Shown one piece after another: positions 52,106 through 60,994 of a stretch of 64,000 nt of DNA. The stretch spans positions 1 through 64,000 of the forward strand of contig NZ_NBXA01000032.1 of the NCBI RefSeq assembly GCF_003399625.1, read 5' to 3'. The number at the start of each line of letters is the position of its first letter. The first letter of the stretch is position 1. The translations under genes and the position numbers were made by a program. The notes under the pieces are model-generated. The model was given only the letters and a program-made list of their open reading frames with translations. It was not told the DNA's origin and ran no database searches. The stretch is from Subtercola boreus. Its GTDB lineage: Bacteria > Actinomycetota > Actinomycetes > Actinomycetales > Microbacteriaceae.

Positions 52106-53328
52106 GGCTCGCTGTCGCGGTCTACGGCACGATCGTCGGCCACATCCAAGGCGTCGACAACCGGACCTTCGACTTCACAGCCTCAGCAGAGGGGATCGCT
52201 CGATTCGGTACCAACAGCCGTGTGCTCTCGGTGGCTATACCGCTGGTGCCCGTTCCGACCCGCCAACACGTCGCTCGGAGACGCTCGTGGTTCGGAGAGT
52301 TGCTGCCCGAGGGCAACCAGCTCGACTTCATGCTCACTCAGAGCGGGTTGCATCGCGGTGACACCCTCGGCTTCCTTGCCCACTACGGGCGCGACATCGC
52401 GGGCGCTGTCGAGTTGTGGGATGTCGACGACCCCACTGAACCACGCCGACCCGAAGTGGAGGCGGTGTCGGACAGCCAGATCCGTCAGCTCCTCGAAGAT
52501 CCGCTCGGCTCGCCGCTCGGAAACGATGCCACCCGGGGGCGTACCTCGCTCGCAGGGGTGCAACCCAAGATCGTGCTCGCCCGTCTGGAAGACGGATGGG
52601 GTCGAGTACTCGGAGGGTTTCCGTCATCTCACATCCTGAAACCCCGGCTCGAGTCGAATCCGACGGTCATCTACGACGAGGAGTTCGGCTCCCGGCTGGC
52701 CCGGCACCTCGGACTGCTCACGCACCAGACCAGGATCGACGCGTTCGCCGGACTGCCCGCACTGGTGACAGAACGCTTCGACAGACATGGCGGGGAGCGT
52801 CTGCACCAGGAGGATTTCAACCAGGCGCTGGGCGCGAGCGGGAACCAGAAATACCAGGAGCTCGGCGGAGTGACGAGTCTCGCGCGCGTTGCGGAGTCGC
52901 TCAACAGGAACGGACGAACAGGCGATCTCCGGATGCTCGCCCGCCTGACTGTGGCCGGTGTGGCGATTGGCAACCTCGACATGCACACCAAGAATCTCGG
53001 GCTGCTCCACGCGGAGTCGGGCGACGTGCGGCTCGCACCCGCCTATGACTTCGTGCCGATGGCCCATCTTGGGCACCCAGACGGCAGATTCGCGCTGTCC
53101 GTGAACAGAATGTACTCATTCCGCGCAGTCACAGCGGACGATCTGAGCGCAGAGATCGGCAGTTGGGGAGTACGGCAGGCGGCGCGACTGGTGCGCGAGA
53201 CACTCGAGGAGCTGCAGACGGTGGTGCAGACGGAGGTTCCGCTGGCCGGCGCACATGACTCTCTGCACCAGGACGTCTCGAGATTCACAGCGAACCTGCT
53301 CGCCGGCCGTCCAGCTGGCACGGGATGA
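52102..53328 (+). CDS. hipA: HipA-like serine/threonine kinase toxin
   Basis: 408 residues. HipA blocks: an N-terminal subdomain with RRRSWFGELLPEG, the Ser-containing loop TSLAGVQPKIVLA that matches the autophosphorylation site, HILKP with the ATP Lys, LVTERFDR, the catalytic NLDMHTKNLGLL and metal-binding LAPAYDFVP. HipA of E. coli phosphorylates glutamyl-tRNA synthetase and causes persistence. All key motifs are intact here, so the kinase should be active. Confidence 0.85.
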   Translation: MRLAVAVYGTIVGHIQGVDNRTFDFTASAEGIARFGTNSRVLSVAIPLVPVPTRQHVARRRSWFGELLPEGNQLDFMLTQSGLHRGDTLGFLAHYGRDIAGAVELWDVDDPTEPRRPEVEAVSDSQIRQLLEDPLGSPLGNDATRGRTSLAGVQPKIVLARLEDGWGRVLGGFPSSHILKPRLESNPTVIYDEEFGSRLARHLGLLTHQTRIDAFAGLPALVTERFDRHGGERLHQEDFNQALGASGNQKYQELGGVTSLARVAESLNRNGRTGDLRMLARLTVAGVAIGNLDMHTKNLGLLHAESGDVRLAPAYDFVPMAHLGHPDGRFALSVNRMYSFRAVTADDLSAEIGSWGVRQAARLVRETLEELQTVVQTEVPLAGAHDSLHQDVSRFTANLLAGRPAGTG

Positions 53329-53334
53329 GCGACG

Positions 53335-53378
53335 GGTGCGCGCGTCAGGCGGTGCGCGCGTCAGGCGGTGCGCGCGTC
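53335..53378. repeat. 16-bp tandem repeat copying the end of the lacI gene
   Basis: GGTGCGCGCGTCAGGC is present at 53335-53350 and 53351-53366, with a partial third copy to 53378. The unit includes the TCA that is the minus-strand TGA stop of the lacI gene, so the stop and last codons are duplicated downstream. Confidence 0.85.
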
Positions 53379-54401
53379 GATGTTCCGCAGCAGGCTCGCC
53401 GTGCTGCCGCGCACCACGAGGGGGGCCGGCAGGTGGTCTTCGCGCGAGAACTCCGTGTCGGTCAGCGCCCGGAGCACGCGCTTCATGATGAGGTTGCCGA
53501 GCGCCTCGAAGTCCTGCCGCACGGTGGTCAGCGGTGGGCGGTAGTGCTCCGACTCGGGAATGTCGTCGAAACCGACGACGCTCACGTCTTCGGGCACCCG
53601 GATGCCCCGCTCGGACAGGGCGTGGATCAGCCCGAGGGCCATCTGGTCGTTGCCGACGAAGTAGGCGGTCGCGGCACTGGTCGTGGGAAGCTCCGACCCG
53701 ATGCGGTACCCGCTGAGGGCGGTCCAGTCGCCCACGCTCGGGTCGCGCGCCACGAGCGAGTGGCTGCCGAGTTCCGAGCGCCAGCCCCGCACGCGCTCCA
53801 GGGCATCGGGCGAGTCGCTGGGCCCGGCGATGTGCGCGATCTCGCGGTGACCGAGCCCGATGAGGTGCCGTACAGCATCCCGCGCCCCGTCGTACTGGTC
53901 GATCGAGACCGAGTCCCGCCCTTCTGGCGCGCTCGGGTCGACCGTGATGAGGGGCATCCCGATCTCGAGCTGGTAGGCGGCGTCGAGGATGCTGCGGTGC
54001 GTCGAGATCATCACGATGGCCTCGACGTTCTGCCGCAGCAATGACTCGATCGCCTCGCGCACCCGGGTGCCGGTGGCGACGAGGATGCTCACCATGAGCA
54101 CCGAATACCGCGCCTCCTGCGCCGCCTCGTTCACGTAGAGAGCCGTCGAGGAGGGGCCGTAGTCGGCGGCCCCCGTCGTGATCACTCCAATGATGCGCGA
54201 GCGCCGCGTGACCATCGCCCGGGCGGCCGGCGAGGGGGCGTAGCCGAGCTGCTTCACCGCCTCTTCGACCTTGAGCCGGGTGGCGGGCCGAACGTTCGGC
54301 AGATCGTTCATGACCCGCGAGACGGTCTGGTGAGAGACTCCGGCGAGGCGCGCGACATCGAAGATGTTCGCCGCTCTCGCCCTACCGCTCTGCTCCGCCA
54401 C
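53361..54401 (-). CDS. LacI family regulator of the YtfQRT-type operon
   Basis: 346 residues. The HTH reads NIFDVARLAGVSHQTVSRVM, with the hinge VRPATRLKVEEAVKQLGY, then a sugar-binding domain with YFVGNDQMALGL and VVGFDDIPES. GTG 54401 is used, with GAGAGG about nine bases upstream. It lies behind the transporter operon on the same strand. The GTGAACGCT(A/C)ACA sites at 60763 and 60894 are its likely operators. Confidence 0.87.
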   Translation of the reverse strand: MAEQSGRARAANIFDVARLAGVSHQTVSRVMNDLPNVRPATRLKVEEAVKQLGYAPSPAARAMVTRRSRIIGVITTGAADYGPSSTALYVNEAAQEARYSVLMVSILVATGTRVREAIESLLRQNVEAIVMISTHRSILDAAYQLEIGMPLITVDPSAPEGRDSVSIDQYDGARDAVRHLIGLGHREIAHIAGPSDSPDALERVRGWRSELGSHSLVARDPSVGDWTALSGYRIGSELPTTSAATAYFVGNDQMALGLIHALSERGIRVPEDVSVVGFDDIPESEHYRPPLTTVRQDFEALGNLIMKRVLRALTDTEFSREDHLPAPLVVRGSTASLLRNIDARTA

Positions 54402-54496
54402 CGCTCCTGTTTCCTCTCGCAGCCTGTGACGCGCCGATGTTCCTCATCACATTATGCCGAGGCAACCGGGCAACGGCCTGCGATGGGCCCCGGCTC

Positions 54497-56053
54497 TCAC
54501 CGCTCATCACTCTCGGCATCGTCGCCCGCACCCGCCTGGCTGCCGTAGGCGATGATCGCCAGCAGCCGATCCTCCGACAGGTCGTCGTTCTCGAGAACCA
54601 CTTCGAGCCGGCCGTCGCGCATCACCCCGATGCGGTCGCTGAGCCCCACCAGCTCGCGGAACTCAGCCGAGATGAAGATCACCGACATGCCGTTCGCAGC
54701 GAGCTCGGCGATCAGCCGCTGGATCTCGGCCTTCGTCGCCATGTCGATGCCGCGGGTGGGCTCGTCGAGCACCAGCAGCCGCGGCGCGAGCGCCAGCCAC
54801 CGGGCCAGAAGCACCTTCTGCTGGTTGCCGCCGGAGAGGGTCTTCACCAGCGCCTCCGGGTCGGCCGGCCGGATGTCGAGGGCTGTCATGTAGCTCTGCA
54901 CGAGCTCGTCGCGATGCTGCTTGGGCAGCCGCCGCAGCCATCCCCGCTCGGCCTGAAGGGCGAGCAGGATGTTCTCGGCGATGGAGAAGTCGCCGATGAT
55001 GCCCTCGACCGCCCGGTTGTCGGAGGAGTACGCGACGCCCTGCGAGAGAGCGCTGGCCGGCGAGCGCAGCCGCACCCGCTTCTCGTCGATCTCGATCTCG
55101 CCGCTGTCGGAGCGCTCGACCCCCGACAGCAGCCGCACAAGCTCCGACCGCCCCGAACCGAGCAGGCCCGCGATACCGATCACCTCCCCCTCCCCGACCT
55201 GCAGGTCGAAAGGTGCGATCGCTCCATTCACCCCCACGTGGTGCGCGCGGAAGAAGGGCCGTGCGGCGCCCGCAGACAGCTCTGCGCCCCCGTCCGCCAC
55301 GAGCGGCGAGGGCAGACCGCGCGTGCGCGTGCCGGTCATCCGGCTCACCACATCGATGCGCAGGATATCGCTGGTGAGGAACTCGCCCACCGACCGACCG
55401 TCGCGCAGGATCGTGAGCCGGTCGCTCACTTCGTAGACCTGGTCGAGGAAGTGGGAGATGAACAGCACGGCGACCCCGCTCTCACGCAGCGAGTGCAGAA
55501 CGCGGAAGAGCTCGGAGACCTCGTTCTGGTCGAGGCTCGAGGTGGGTTCGTCGAGAATGAGGATCTTCGCCCGTGCCGCGAGGGCCCGGGCGATCGCCAC
55601 GAGCTGCTGCTCGGCGAGCGAGTGTGTCCCCAGCGCCGAACGCGGGTCGAGGTCGAGCCCGAGCTCGTCGAGCGCCCGCTCGGCATCCGCCTCCATCAGC
55701 TTCCAGTTGATGCCGAAACGACCGTGCCGCTCGCGCCCGAGCATGATGTTCTCGGCCACGCTGAGGTTCGGCAGCAGGTCCATCTCCTGGTAGACGGTCT
55801 GGATGCCCAGCCGCTGCGCATCGGCCGGGGAGGTGAACGCGGTCTGCTCGCCGCGCACCCTGATCGTTCCCGCACTGATCGACTGCACTCCCGTGAGCGC
55901 TTTGATCAGCGTGGACTTGCCGGCCCCGTTCTCCCCGATCAGCGAGTGGATCTCGCCCGGGAACATGCGGAACGACACCGAATCGAGCGCCCGCACGCCG
56001 CCGAAGTCGACAGAGACGCCCTGCATCTGCACGACCGGCTCATCAGCGAACAT
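54497..56053 (-). CDS. Second sugar ABC ATPase (RbsA/MglA/YtfR type)
   Basis: 518 residues. Two ABC domains: Walker A GENGAGKST near residue 41 and degenerate AGLLGSGRSELVRLL in the second; signatures HSLAEQQLVA and LSGGNQQKV; Walker B ILILDEPTSSLDQ and LLVLDEPTRGIDM. It is a paralogue of the ATPase at 58120 and lies last in the operon, seven bases after the second permease. One operon normally has one such ATPase, so this may pair with another transporter or replace the first under some condition. Confidence 0.87.
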   Translation of the reverse strand: MFADEPVVQMQGVSVDFGGVRALDSVSFRMFPGEIHSLIGENGAGKSTLIKALTGVQSISAGTIRVRGEQTAFTSPADAQRLGIQTVYQEMDLLPNLSVAENIMLGRERHGRFGINWKLMEADAERALDELGLDLDPRSALGTHSLAEQQLVAIARALAARAKILILDEPTSSLDQNEVSELFRVLHSLRESGVAVLFISHFLDQVYEVSDRLTILRDGRSVGEFLTSDILRIDVVSRMTGTRTRGLPSPLVADGGAELSAGAARPFFRAHHVGVNGAIAPFDLQVGEGEVIGIAGLLGSGRSELVRLLSGVERSDSGEIEIDEKRVRLRSPASALSQGVAYSSDNRAVEGIIGDFSIAENILLALQAERGWLRRLPKQHRDELVQSYMTALDIRPADPEALVKTLSGGNQQKVLLARWLALAPRLLVLDEPTRGIDMATKAEIQRLIAELAANGMSVIFISAEFRELVGLSDRIGVMRDGRLEVVLENDDLSEDRLLAIIAYGSQAGAGDDAESDER

Positions 56054-56060
56054 CGACCCA

Positions 56061-57080
56061 TTATCGCTTGCGCCGGGCGACCAGCAGCCGTTGCAGCACG
56101 ACGAACACGAGCAGCAGCCCACCGACGACGATCTTCGTCCACCACGAGTCCACCCCGATGTAGGTGATGCTGATCTCGATGAGCCCGTAGACCATCACCC
56201 CGAACAGCGACCCGATGACGTAGCCACTGCCACCGGTGAGGATGGTGCCGCCGATCACCACGGCGGCGATGGCGTCGAGCTCCATGCCGAGACCGGTGAG
56301 GCTGTAGCCCGAGCCGGTGTAGGCCGCGAAGATGAGACCCGCGATACCTGCACAGGTTCCGCTGATCACATAGACCGCGATGCGGGTGCGGGCGACCTGC
56401 AGGCCCATCAGGCGAGCCGACTGCTCGTTGCCGCCGATGGCGTAGACGCTGCGGCCGAAGCGGGTGTACTGCAGCACCCAGACCGATACCGCAACCGTCA
56501 GCACCGCGATGATCACCGTGGGCGTGACGAACCACCCGCCGCCGAGTTGGAACCGTGTTCGTTCGAGCCAGGTGACGGCCGGGTCGGTGATGGCGATCGA
56601 CTGCAGGCTGACCACGTACGCAAGGCCACGGGCGAGGAACATGGCCGCGAGCGATGCGATGAAGGGTTGGATCTCGAAGACCTGCACGAGAACACCGATG
56701 AGAGCGCCGATCAGGCTGCCGCTCACCACGATGGCGGGGATGACGATGAAGGCGGGCCAGCCGGTCTGCAGCAACTGGGCCCCGAAGATGCCGCTGAAGG
56801 CGACCACGGCGCCCACCGAGAGATCGATGCCGCCCGTGAGGATGACGTAGGTCATGCCCACCGCGAGCACGATCAGGTAGGCATTGTCGAGAAAGAGCGA
56901 CGAAATCAGGCGACTGGTGAAGAAGTTGCCGAAGACCGCCTGGCCCGTGATGAACATGGCCAGCAGGATGGCCGAAGTGGTCAGAACCGGAAGCCAGGCC
57001 GAGAGGCGCAACTGCCAGCGCGGTGTGCGACGGGGGGCTCGTTGGGCGAGAGGGCGTTCCAGGGTCGGGGCGGCGGTCAT
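56061..57080 (-). CDS. yjfF: YjfF-type galactofuranose ABC permease
   Basis: 339 residues. About nine membrane helices. VGMTYVILTGGIDLSVGAVV, AIGGNEQSARLMG, and ELDAIAAVVIGGTILTGGSG followed by SWWTKIVVG match E. coli YjfF closely. It forms the membrane channel with the YtfT-like permease whose stop overlaps its start (ATGA). A basic N-terminus of about 25 residues precedes the first helix. Confidence 0.85.
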   Translation of the reverse strand: MTAAPTLERPLAQRAPRRTPRWQLRLSAWLPVLTTSAILLAMFITGQAVFGNFFTSRLISSLFLDNAYLIVLAVGMTYVILTGGIDLSVGAVVAFSGIFGAQLLQTGWPAFIVIPAIVVSGSLIGALIGVLVQVFEIQPFIASLAAMFLARGLAYVVSLQSIAITDPAVTWLERTRFQLGGGWFVTPTVIIAVLTVAVSVWVLQYTRFGRSVYAIGGNEQSARLMGLQVARTRIAVYVISGTCAGIAGLIFAAYTGSGYSLTGLGMELDAIAAVVIGGTILTGGSGYVIGSLFGVMVYGLIEISITYIGVDSWWTKIVVGGLLLVFVVLQRLLVARRKR

Positions 57081-58123
57081 GCGGCGGCGCTCACTTTCAC
57101 GGTCTCGGTGCGCTCGGCGCGGGGCGTGGGCTTTCGCCTCTTCGTCAGGAGCTGGCGCACCTTGGGCGACTGCAGCAGGCACACAACGATGACGACGATC
57201 GCCTTGAACAGCGGTGTCACCGCGGGAGGAACGCCGAGGAAGGTGACCGTGGCGGTGAGGGTCTGGATGATCAGAACACCGATCACCGTGCCCGAGAGCA
57301 TGAACTTGCCACCCGCCAGCGAGGTTCCGCCGATGACGACTGCCAGGATGGCGTCGACCTCCACGTTGAGCCCGGCATTGTTGGCGTCGGCGGCCGAGAT
57401 GTTCGAGCTGTAGATGATGCCCGCCGCGCCCGCGAGCAGACCACTGAAGCCGTAGACGATCCAGATGATGCCGCGCGACTTGATGCCGGCCAGCCGGCTC
57501 GCCGCCGGGTTGATGCCCACGGCCTCCAGCAGCACGCCGAACGCCGTGCGGCGAACGAGCAGCGCGGCGGCCACCACGGCGACCACCGAGATGTAGAACG
57601 GCACCGGCAGCCCGAAGACGTAGCCCGATGCGATGAAGTCATACGGACCACTGGTGATCGTGGTGATCTGCCCCTGGGTGATGAGCATCGCGATACCTCG
57701 GCCCGCGAGCATCAGCACCAGGGTGGCGATGATGGGCTGGATGCCGATGACAGAGACGAGGAACCCGTTCCAGAGCCCCAGCACGAGCGAGACACCGATG
57801 CCCAGCCCGATGCCCGTCGCGACAGTCACCAACGACTCGGGCGATCCGGAGTTCGCGATGTAGCTCAGGGCCACGGCACCAGAGATGGCGATGATGGCTC
57901 CCACGGAGAGGTCGATACCCCTCGTGGCGATCACCAGCGTCATGCCGATGCCCACCAGCATGAGCGGGGCGCTGTTGCGCAGGATGTCGATGAGAGAGCC
58001 GTACAGCTCACCGTCGTTCACGGTGACGCTGAGGAAGGAGGGGCGGCTGAGGGTGTTGATCACGACGAGCGCGACCAGTGCCGCGATCGGCCAGAACAGC
58101 CGGTGCCGGGTGAGGGTTCTCAT
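57077..58123 (-). CDS. ytfT: YtfT-type galactofuranose ABC permease
   Basis: 348 residues. Membrane helices with LVIATRGIDLSVGAIIAIS, AVGINPAASRLAGI and NVEVDAILAVVIGGTSLAGG, as in YtfT. It follows the ATPase with a four-base overlap. The C-terminus is a basic cytoplasmic tail. With YjfF it makes a heterodimeric channel. Confidence 0.85.
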   Translation of the reverse strand: MRTLTRHRLFWPIAALVALVVINTLSRPSFLSVTVNDGELYGSLIDILRNSAPLMLVGIGMTLVIATRGIDLSVGAIIAISGAVALSYIANSGSPESLVTVATGIGLGIGVSLVLGLWNGFLVSVIGIQPIIATLVLMLAGRGIAMLITQGQITTITSGPYDFIASGYVFGLPVPFYISVVAVVAAALLVRRTAFGVLLEAVGINPAASRLAGIKSRGIIWIVYGFSGLLAGAAGIIYSSNISAADANNAGLNVEVDAILAVVIGGTSLAGGKFMLSGTVIGVLIIQTLTATVTFLGVPPAVTPLFKAIVVIVVCLLQSPKVRQLLTKRRKPTPRAERTETVKVSAAA

Positions 58124-59643
58124 TCGTCGCCGCCTTGGGCGATCAGGGCCACGACGTCATCCACGGTGATGCCTTCCTTGTTTTCGATCTCTGCGACTAT
58201 CCTGTGGTCTCGCAGCACGCAGATGCGCTGCGACAACCGAACGACCTCATCGAGTTCTGACGAGATGAACAGCACCGCCATGCCGTCGGTGGCGAGCTGT
58301 GTCACGAGTTTCTGGATCTCTGCCTTGGCCCCGACGTCGATTCCGCGGGTCGGTTCGTCGAGAATCAGCACCTGGGGTGCAGTGGCGAGCCAGCGGGCGA
58401 GCAGTACCTTCTGCTGGTTGCCTCCCGAGAGATTCCTGATGAGGGCCTCCGGGTTGGCGGGCCGGATGTTCAGGGCGGCGATGTACTTCTGAGCCAGTTC
58501 GTCCTGCGACTGACGGGTCATCGGCCGGGCCCAGCCGCGCTTCGCCTGCACCCCGAGCGCGATGTTCTCGCGGATGGTCAGGTCGCCCACGATGCCTTCG
58601 GCCCGTCGGTCCTCCGACGAGAAGGCGATGCGCTGGTCGACCGAATCGCGAGGGTTGGTCAGCCGTACCTCGCGGCCGTTGACGAAAGAGCGCCCCGCGT
58701 CTGCACGGTCGGCCCCATAGAGGGCGCGGGCTAGTTCGGTGCGACCGGAGCCGAGTAGACCGGCGAGCCCCACCACTTCGCCGGGATACAGGTCGAGGTC
58801 GGCGGGTTCGACGCTGCCCTTACGGGCGAGCCCGCTGACGTTGAGCACCGGGTCGACACCTTCGGGCCTTTCGGTGTGCGCGACGCGCTCACCGAGCGAC
58901 TCGAGTTCGCTGAACTCGCGCCCGAGCATCTTCGACACCAGGCTCACGCGGTCGAGCTCCGACGGCAGGTACTCTCCCACGAGCTCACCGTTCCGGAGCA
59001 CCGTGAGGCGGTCCGAGATCTCGTAGACCTGGTCGAGGAAGTGCGAGACGAACAGGATCGCCACACCGTCTGAGCGGAGCGACCGCATCACATCGAACAG
59101 TTTCTCGACCTCGCTCCGGTCCAGACTCGAGGTTGGCTCGTCGAGGATGAGCACCGACGAGTTGATCACCATCGCCCGGCTGATGGCGATGAGCTGCTGC
59201 ACGGCGAGCGAGTGCGCAGACAGCGGTGAGCGCGGGTCGACATCGAGATTGAGGCGGGCGAGGTGGATGCTCGCCGCATCGTGCGTGGCCGACCAGTTGA
59301 TACCCCAGAAGCCGCGCACTTCATGCCCCAGCATCACATTCTCGCCGACCGTGAGGTTGGTGCACAGGTTCACCTCCTGATAGACGGTCGAGATGCCCGC
59401 GGCCTGGGCATCCGCCGTACCCGAGAAGTCGCGTTCGACCCCGTGGGCGATGATGGTCCCCGAATCGACCGGGTACACCCCCGTCAGCGCTTTGATCAGC
59501 GTGGACTTGCCCGCGCCGTTCTCCCCCATCAGCGAATGCACCTCCCCCGACCGCAGACTCAGGCCCACGTGCTGCAGGGCCTTGACTCCCGGGAATTCGA
59601 TCGAGACATCCCGTACCTCGACCACGACTTCTGGCGCAGACAT
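58120..59643 (-). CDS. ytfR: YtfR-type galactofuranose ABC ATPase
   Basis: 507 residues with two ABC domains: GENGAGKST near residue 42, HSLAVQQLIAISRAM, ILILDEPTSSLDR; then AGLLGSGRTELARALYG, LSGGNQQKV and ILDEPTRGIDVG. AAGGAG just before the ATG at 59643. It is the ATPase expected to power YtfT/YjfF. The gap to the binding-protein gene is 76 bases. Confidence 0.87.
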   Translation of the reverse strand: MSAPEVVVEVRDVSIEFPGVKALQHVGLSLRSGEVHSLMGENGAGKSTLIKALTGVYPVDSGTIIAHGVERDFSGTADAQAAGISTVYQEVNLCTNLTVGENVMLGHEVRGFWGINWSATHDAASIHLARLNLDVDPRSPLSAHSLAVQQLIAISRAMVINSSVLILDEPTSSLDRSEVEKLFDVMRSLRSDGVAILFVSHFLDQVYEISDRLTVLRNGELVGEYLPSELDRVSLVSKMLGREFSELESLGERVAHTERPEGVDPVLNVSGLARKGSVEPADLDLYPGEVVGLAGLLGSGRTELARALYGADRADAGRSFVNGREVRLTNPRDSVDQRIAFSSEDRRAEGIVGDLTIRENIALGVQAKRGWARPMTRQSQDELAQKYIAALNIRPANPEALIRNLSGGNQQKVLLARWLATAPQVLILDEPTRGIDVGAKAEIQKLVTQLATDGMAVLFISSELDEVVRLSQRICVLRDHRIVAEIENKEGITVDDVVALIAQGGDE

Positions 59644-59719
59644 TCTTCTCCTTCGACGGTCGTCGGGGCCGAAGGGGCGGGTACCGGATGACCGGCGCCC
59701 GCCCCTTCGGCCCGGCGGT

Positions 59720-60700
59720 TCAGTACTTGCGGGTCGGCAGTGCCACGGTCGCCTGCGCCTGGTCGAACGCCTGGTCGTCGGCCACGTAGAGCTTGTCGAC
59801 ACTTTCGCCGGCGACGACCTTCTTCACCACGTCGGCCACCTTGTCGCCCAGCAGCGGGTTGCACTCCACCACATAGTTGAACTCACCCGTCGACAGGGCG
59901 GTCAGGCCATCCTTCGTGGCATCGATCGTGACGATCTGGATGTCCTTGCCGGGCGTCAGCCCCGCCGCCTTGATGGCGTCGAGCGCCCCGAGACCCATAT
60001 CGTCGTTCTGGGCGAACAGCACGTTGATGGTCTTGCCGTACTTCTGCAGGAACCCCTCCATGACCGTCTTGCCCTCGGCGCGGGTGAAGTTGCCGGTCAG
60101 CGAATCGAGCACGTTGATGTCGGTACCCGCGATGGCCTTGTTGAAGCCCGTTGTGCGATCGTTGGCTGCCGACGATCCGGTCGTCCCCTCGAGCACCACG
60201 AGATTGGCCTTCTTGCCGTTGAAGGTGTCGGCCACGTACTTGCCGGCCGTCTCCCCCTCCTTCTCGAAGTCGTCACCGACGCGGGTCGTGTACAGGCTCG
60301 GGTCTGAGTCCACCGCACGGTCCTGCAGGATCACCGGGATGTTGGCGTCCTTCGCCTCCTTCAGAACGTCGTCCCAGCCGGTCTCCACCACCGGGGCGAA
60401 GACGATGGCGCCCACACCCTGGGTGATGAAGCTGCGGATCGCAGCGATCTGGTTCTCCTGCTTCTGCTGAGCGTCGGAAAACGTCATTTTGAAGCCGTTC
60501 GCGTCGCTCAGCGCGTCTTTCAGAGACGCGGTGTTGGCTGAGCGCCAGCCGCTCTCGGCGCCCACCTGCGAGAACCCGACCTTGATCGGGGAGCCGTCTG
60601 CTCCCCCGCCTGAAGCGCTCCCCGCGTCGCCAGCGGCACAACCCGTCAGCACCAGGGCGACAGCACCTGCCATCGCAAGCATTCCCATTAGTTTCTTCAT
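59720..60700 (-). CDS. ytfQ: YtfQ-type galactofuranose-binding lipoprotein
   Basis: 326 residues. The lipobox is LTGC (Cys21); E. coli YtfQ is periplasmic, so this is the Gram-positive form. VGFSQVGAESGWRSANT, DAQQKQENQIAAIRSF and IVFAPVVETGWDDVLKEAKD match YtfQ almost word for word. YtfQ binds galactofuranose. A strong GAGGAGGT stands seven bases before the ATG. First gene of the operon. Confidence 0.88.
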   Translation of the reverse strand: MKKLMGMLAMAGAVALVLTGCAAGDAGSASGGGADGSPIKVGFSQVGAESGWRSANTASLKDALSDANGFKMTFSDAQQKQENQIAAIRSFITQGVGAIVFAPVVETGWDDVLKEAKDANIPVILQDRAVDSDPSLYTTRVGDDFEKEGETAGKYVADTFNGKKANLVVLEGTTGSSAANDRTTGFNKAIAGTDINVLDSLTGNFTRAEGKTVMEGFLQKYGKTINVLFAQNDDMGLGALDAIKAAGLTPGKDIQIVTIDATKDGLTALSTGEFNYVVECNPLLGDKVADVVKKVVAGESVDKLYVADDQAFDQAQATVALPTRKY

Positions 60701-60762
60701 GCCCAAACCTCCTCGTTGAGGGTGGCGTCGCCGCCACATTCGATGCCCACCGGGCAGGTCAA

Positions 60763-60778
60763 TTGTGAACGCTAACAA
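60763..60778. promoter_or_regulatory. LacI-type operator 1 (ytfQ side)
   Basis: TTGTGAACGCTAACAA, a near-palindrome with central CG typical of LacI-family sites. It overlaps a minus-strand promoter candidate (TTACAC, 18 bases, TATTGT) for the ytfQ operon. Confidence 0.7.
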
Positions 60779-60893
60779 TACCCGCGGCAATGACTGCTGT
60801 GTAACGGTTTGGTCACGATCGGTTCACAATGCCGGGAGGAAATTTTTGTTTCGGCGAACACGTGACAACTTGCCGCGGAGAGCGAATCGTGGC

Positions 60894-60909
60894 TCGTGAA
60901 CGCTCACAT
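60894..60909. promoter_or_regulatory. LacI-type operator 2 (rsbQ side)
   Basis: TCGTGAACGCTCACAT shares GTGAACGCT(A/C)ACA with operator 1. It lies about 20 bases upstream of the -35 region that serves the rsbQ gene. Confidence 0.65.
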
Positions 60910-60927
60910 TTCAGAATGGAGAGGGGG

Positions 60928-60958
60928 TTGCGCATACTCGGCGGCGCGCCGCTAAACT
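60928..60958 (+). promoter_or_regulatory. Leaderless promoter before rsbQ
   Basis: TTGCGC (60928-60933), 19 bases, TAAACT (60953-60958). An ATG follows six bases later at 60965 and opens a nine-codon ORF whose stop overlaps the rsbQ GTG. Confidence 0.45.
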
Positions 60959-60964
60959 GCCGAC

Positions 60965-60994
60965 ATGAACTGCTGTCGGAACACTGGCCAGTGA
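60965..60994 (+). CDS. Nine-codon leader ORF (MNCCRNTGQ)
   Basis: ATG 60965 lies where a leaderless transcript from the TAAACT box would begin. The frame has two Cys codons in a row and ends in a TGA that overlaps the GTG start of rsbQ (GTGA). It could act as a translational coupler or attenuator; it may also be chance. Confidence 0.3.
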   Translation: MNCCRNTGQ

